This document shows, piece after piece, positions 61,956 through 64,000 of a stretch of DNA of 64,000 nt (positions within the stretch are counted from its first letter, which is position 1; each line of letters begins with the position of its first letter). Below the pieces are notes generated by a model. It saw nothing but the letters and a program-made list of their open reading frames with translations, did no database searches and was not told where the DNA came from. Origin of the DNA: Streptomyces cyaneus (GTDB lineage: Bacteria; Actinomycetota; Actinomycetes; Streptomycetales; Streptomycetaceae); NCBI RefSeq assembly GCF_004028635.1, contig NZ_RQJW01000003.1:1-64000 (forward strand), read 5' to 3'. The position numbers were made by a program, and so were the translations under genes.

Positions 61956-62828
61956 ATGAAGCCAGCGCTCACCGTGGGTCTGGACGGCACCCCCGAGAGC
62001 CTGGCCGCGGCCCGCTGGGGCGCAGCGGCAGCCGACCGGCAAGGGCTCACCTTGCGATTGCTGCACGCGTGGGTCCCGCTGTCGCCCCAGCCCCGCGGAA
62101 TGTCCGCGGAGAGTGACCAGCACTATTGGGCCCAGCGCATTCTTCACGACGCGCACGTCGTGCTCCGCAAGCGATATCCCGCTCTGTCCATCGTTGAGGA
62201 TCTCGTGGCCGACGACGCCCGGTCCGCACTGCTGGAAGCCGCAGCCAAATCCCGGATGATCGTGCTGGGCTCGCGGGAACTGGCCTTTGCCAGCGGCTAC
62301 TTCCTCGGCAGCATCAGCATGGACGTCGCGTCACGGGCCGAGCGGCCAGTGGTCCTCGTACGTCCAAGCCTGGAGCAAAGAGCGCCTTCCCCCGTAAACG
62401 AAGGCAACTGTGTGGTGGTCGGCCTGAGCCTCCGGGACCCGTGCGATGAGCTGTTCAAGTTCGCCTTCTCTGCAGCCGCCGCACGCGGAGTGCCCCTGCG
62501 AGCCGTCCACTACCGCGAGGCACCACTGCAGGCGCACATGCCCTGGGGCGTCGACCCCGAAGTCGCCGCAGAGATCACGGACAAGGCACAGAAGAAGCTT
62601 CGCAAGAAGCTCCGTCCATGGCGTAAGAAGTTCCGCAACGTGCGAGTCGTCGACGTCGTCACCCTCGACAGCCCGGCCAGGGCCGTCGTACGCGACGCGG
62701 CACAAGCTGGGCTGCTGGTCGTCGGCAGACGCAGACACCGGGGCGCCCTGGCCCAGCGCCTCGGACCCGTGGCCCATGCGGCCGCGCACCATGCGACCTG
62801 CCCCCTCGCCGTTGTCCCTTATGACTGA
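61956..62828 (+). CDS. Universal stress protein (tandem domains)
   Basis: A 290-residue protein with two Usp domains. The first begins [20 protein letters not shown] and ends with [20 protein letters not shown]. The second begins [20 protein letters not shown] and ends with [20 protein letters not shown]. The second ATP-binding loop is degenerate. A lysine-rich helix lies between strands of the second domain ([14 protein letters not shown]). It is probably part of the stress or hypoxia group at this end and overlaps or abuts the GH15 gene. Confidence 0.9.
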   Translation: MKPALTVGLDGTPESLAAARWGAAAADRQGLTLRLLHAWVPLSPQPRGMSAESDQHYWAQRILHDAHVVLRKRYPALSIVEDLVADDARSALLEAAAKSRMIVLGSRELAFASGYFLGSISMDVASRAERPVVLVRPSLEQRAPSPVNEGNCVVVGLSLRDPCDELFKFAFSAAAARGVPLRAVHYREAPLQAHMPWGVDPEVAAEITDKAQKKLRKKLRPWRKKFRNVRVVDVVTLDSPARAVVRDAAQAGLLVVGRRRHRGALAQRLGPVAHAAAHHATCPLAVVPYD

Positions 62829-62919
62829 GCCCGCCTCCCGTAGGGAGCAGATTGGTGCACCAGTCCCACCGGCGAGGGCCCGGCGACTGGCCGCTGTCCC
62901 GGCCGGGCGGCCGGCACGC

Positions 62920-64000
62920 ATGGACGGGTACGCGGAGCTGCGGGACTACGCGGTGATCGGGGACGGCCGTTGCGTCGCGCTCGTCGCCCGGGACGGCTCG
63001 GTGGACTGGCTGGCCTGGCCGGACCTGGACTCGCCGACCCTGTTCGCCGCCGTCCTCGACCCCGTCCGCGGCGGCAGGTTCCTCCTGCAGCCCGACGGTC
63101 CCTGCACCGCTGCCCGCCGCTATCTGCCCGGCACCAACGTGCTGGAGACGACGTTCACCACCGCGGGCGGCACGGTCAGGGTCACCGACGCGCTGACCAT
63201 CGCCACCCCCCACGCCCTGGCGCCCGGGCGGGAGCTGGTCCGGCGGGTCGAGGGTCTGGCGGGCAGCGTCCCCATGCGCTGGAGCGTTCAGCCGCGGTTC
63301 GGCTACGGCACCCGGGCGCCGCACCTGACCCACCGTGCCGGCGTACCGGTGGCCACCTTGGGACCCGATGCCGTCGCGGTCTGCGCCTGGAACGCGGGAC
63401 AGCCGCAGTTCACCGGGGATGCCATCGCATCCGGGTTCCGTACCGAGGCCGGTACCCGGCATCTGCTCGCGCTGCCGTACGCGCACCAGGAGCCGCTGGT
63501 TCTGCCCACGCGTGCCGAGTGCGAGGCCCGCCTGGACCACACCACCGCCACCTGGCGGCACTGGGCGGACGAGCGCACCTACGCGGGCCCCTGGCGCGAG
63601 GCGGTGCTGCGCAGCGCCCTCGCCCTCAAGCTCCTGGTCTTCGCCCCCTCCGCCGCAGTCGCCGCGGCCGCAACCTGCTCACTGCCCGAGGAGCTCGGCG
63701 GGGAACGCAACTGGGACTACCGCTTCAGCTGGATCCGCGACTCCGCCTTCACCCTGAACGCCTTTCTCAAGCTGGGCTGCGCGCCGGAGGCGACCGGCTA
63801 CTTCTGGTGGCTGATGCACGCCTCCCAGCTCACCCACCCCCGCCTGCACGTCCTGTACCGCCTCGACGGCGGCACCCGCGCGCCCGAAAGGACGCTGCCT
63901 CTGGCGGGCTACCGCGGCTCAGCGCCCGTACGCGTCGGCAACGCCGCCGCCGACCAGCTCCAGCTGGACACCTACGGGGAACTGCTGCAGACCGCCTGGC
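62920..64000 (+). CDS. Glycoside hydrolase family 15 protein, cut by the window edge
   Basis: At least 360 residues of a GH15 (glucoamylase/trehalase-like) enzyme. The N-terminal beta-sandwich begins YAELRDYAVIGDGRCVALVA, with DGSVDWLAWPDLDSPTLFAA. The (alpha/alpha)6 barrel begins with the signature ERNWDYRFSWIRDSAFTLNA. The catalytic acids expected later in the barrel lie beyond the window. ATG 62920 matches the family N-terminus; an in-frame ATG at 62821, overlapping the Usp stop, is an alternative. Likely trehalose or alpha-glucan breakdown. Confidence 0.85.
   Translation, partial: MDGYAELRDYAVIGDGRCVALVARDGSVDWLAWPDLDSPTLFAAVLDPVRGGRFLLQPDGPCTAARRYLPGTNVLETTFTTAGGTVRVTDALTIATPHALAPGRELVRRVEGLAGSVPMRWSVQPRFGYGTRAPHLTHRAGVPVATLGPDAVAVCAWNAGQPQFTGDAIASGFRTEAGTRHLLALPYAHQEPLVLPTRAECEARLDHTTATWRHWADERTYAGPWREAVLRSALALKLLVFAPSAAVAAAATCSLPEELGGERNWDYRFSWIRDSAFTLNAFLKLGCAPEATGYFWWLMHASQLTHPRLHVLYRLDGGTRAPERTLPLAGYRGSAPVRVGNAAADQLQLDTYGELLQTAW

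Overview
The window is high-GC actinobacterial DNA. Codon use, GGAGG-type ribosome binding sites, frequent GTG starts and the gene families all point to Streptomyces or a close relative. The left edge looks like the subterminal part of a linear replicon (linear plasmid or chromosome arm). Bases 34-134 hold four closely packed palindromes with GCAAGC centres, as in Streptomyces telomeres. They are followed by a telomere-linked helicase with helicase-associated repeats (545-2944) and the telomere replication pair tap-tpg (3002-5665). A tyrosine recombinase, a winged-helix protein behind an AT-rich patch, and a second, diverged terminal-protein gene (8815-9372) complete this end.

From 9438 to about 15345 lies a decaying Tn5053/Tn7-like transposon: an intact AAA+ ATPase, a composite HTH-AAA+-DDE transposase broken by two frameshifts, a third frameshifted gene, end-like repeats, and a relic of a second related transposase. 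From 15.7 to 23.2 kb come secreted proteins (a small cysteine protein and a streptogrisin-type protease), gene fragments, a DUF6215 membrane protein, a DUF4241 protein, and a chimera of a membrane protein with the C-terminal part of a UvrD-like helicase.

The most novel-looking block is 23733-32010, five same-strand genes with tight spacing: a PKD-domain protein with C-terminal membrane helices, a MauE-like membrane protein, a subtilisin-like protease, a metzincin-like metalloprotease and a beta-sandwich protein. None of the soluble members has an obvious export signal. Beside it is a second conflict-type module, trypco2 plus a trypsin/STAND-NTPase/TPR protein (36485-32897, minus strand). A third large NTPase, HTH-nSTAND1-WD40, is at 50291-54076.

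Between these lie secreted I36-type peptidase inhibitors (two copies), an ECF sigma/anti-sigma-like pair, a SAM methyltransferase beside an IS5-like element whose transposase has lost a catalytic Asp, a second DUF4241 gene, and many relics (IstB, TPR, metallophosphoesterase, saccharopine-dehydrogenase-like, ketosynthase, dnaE2). This density of fragments is typical of linear-replicon arms. The right end (58.6-64 kb) is intact and housekeeping-like: two universal stress proteins, an FAD oxidoreductase-transaldolase operon, and a GH15 gene cut by the window edge. No tRNA, rRNA or CRISPR array was seen. All family calls come from reading motifs by eye; no database search was run.
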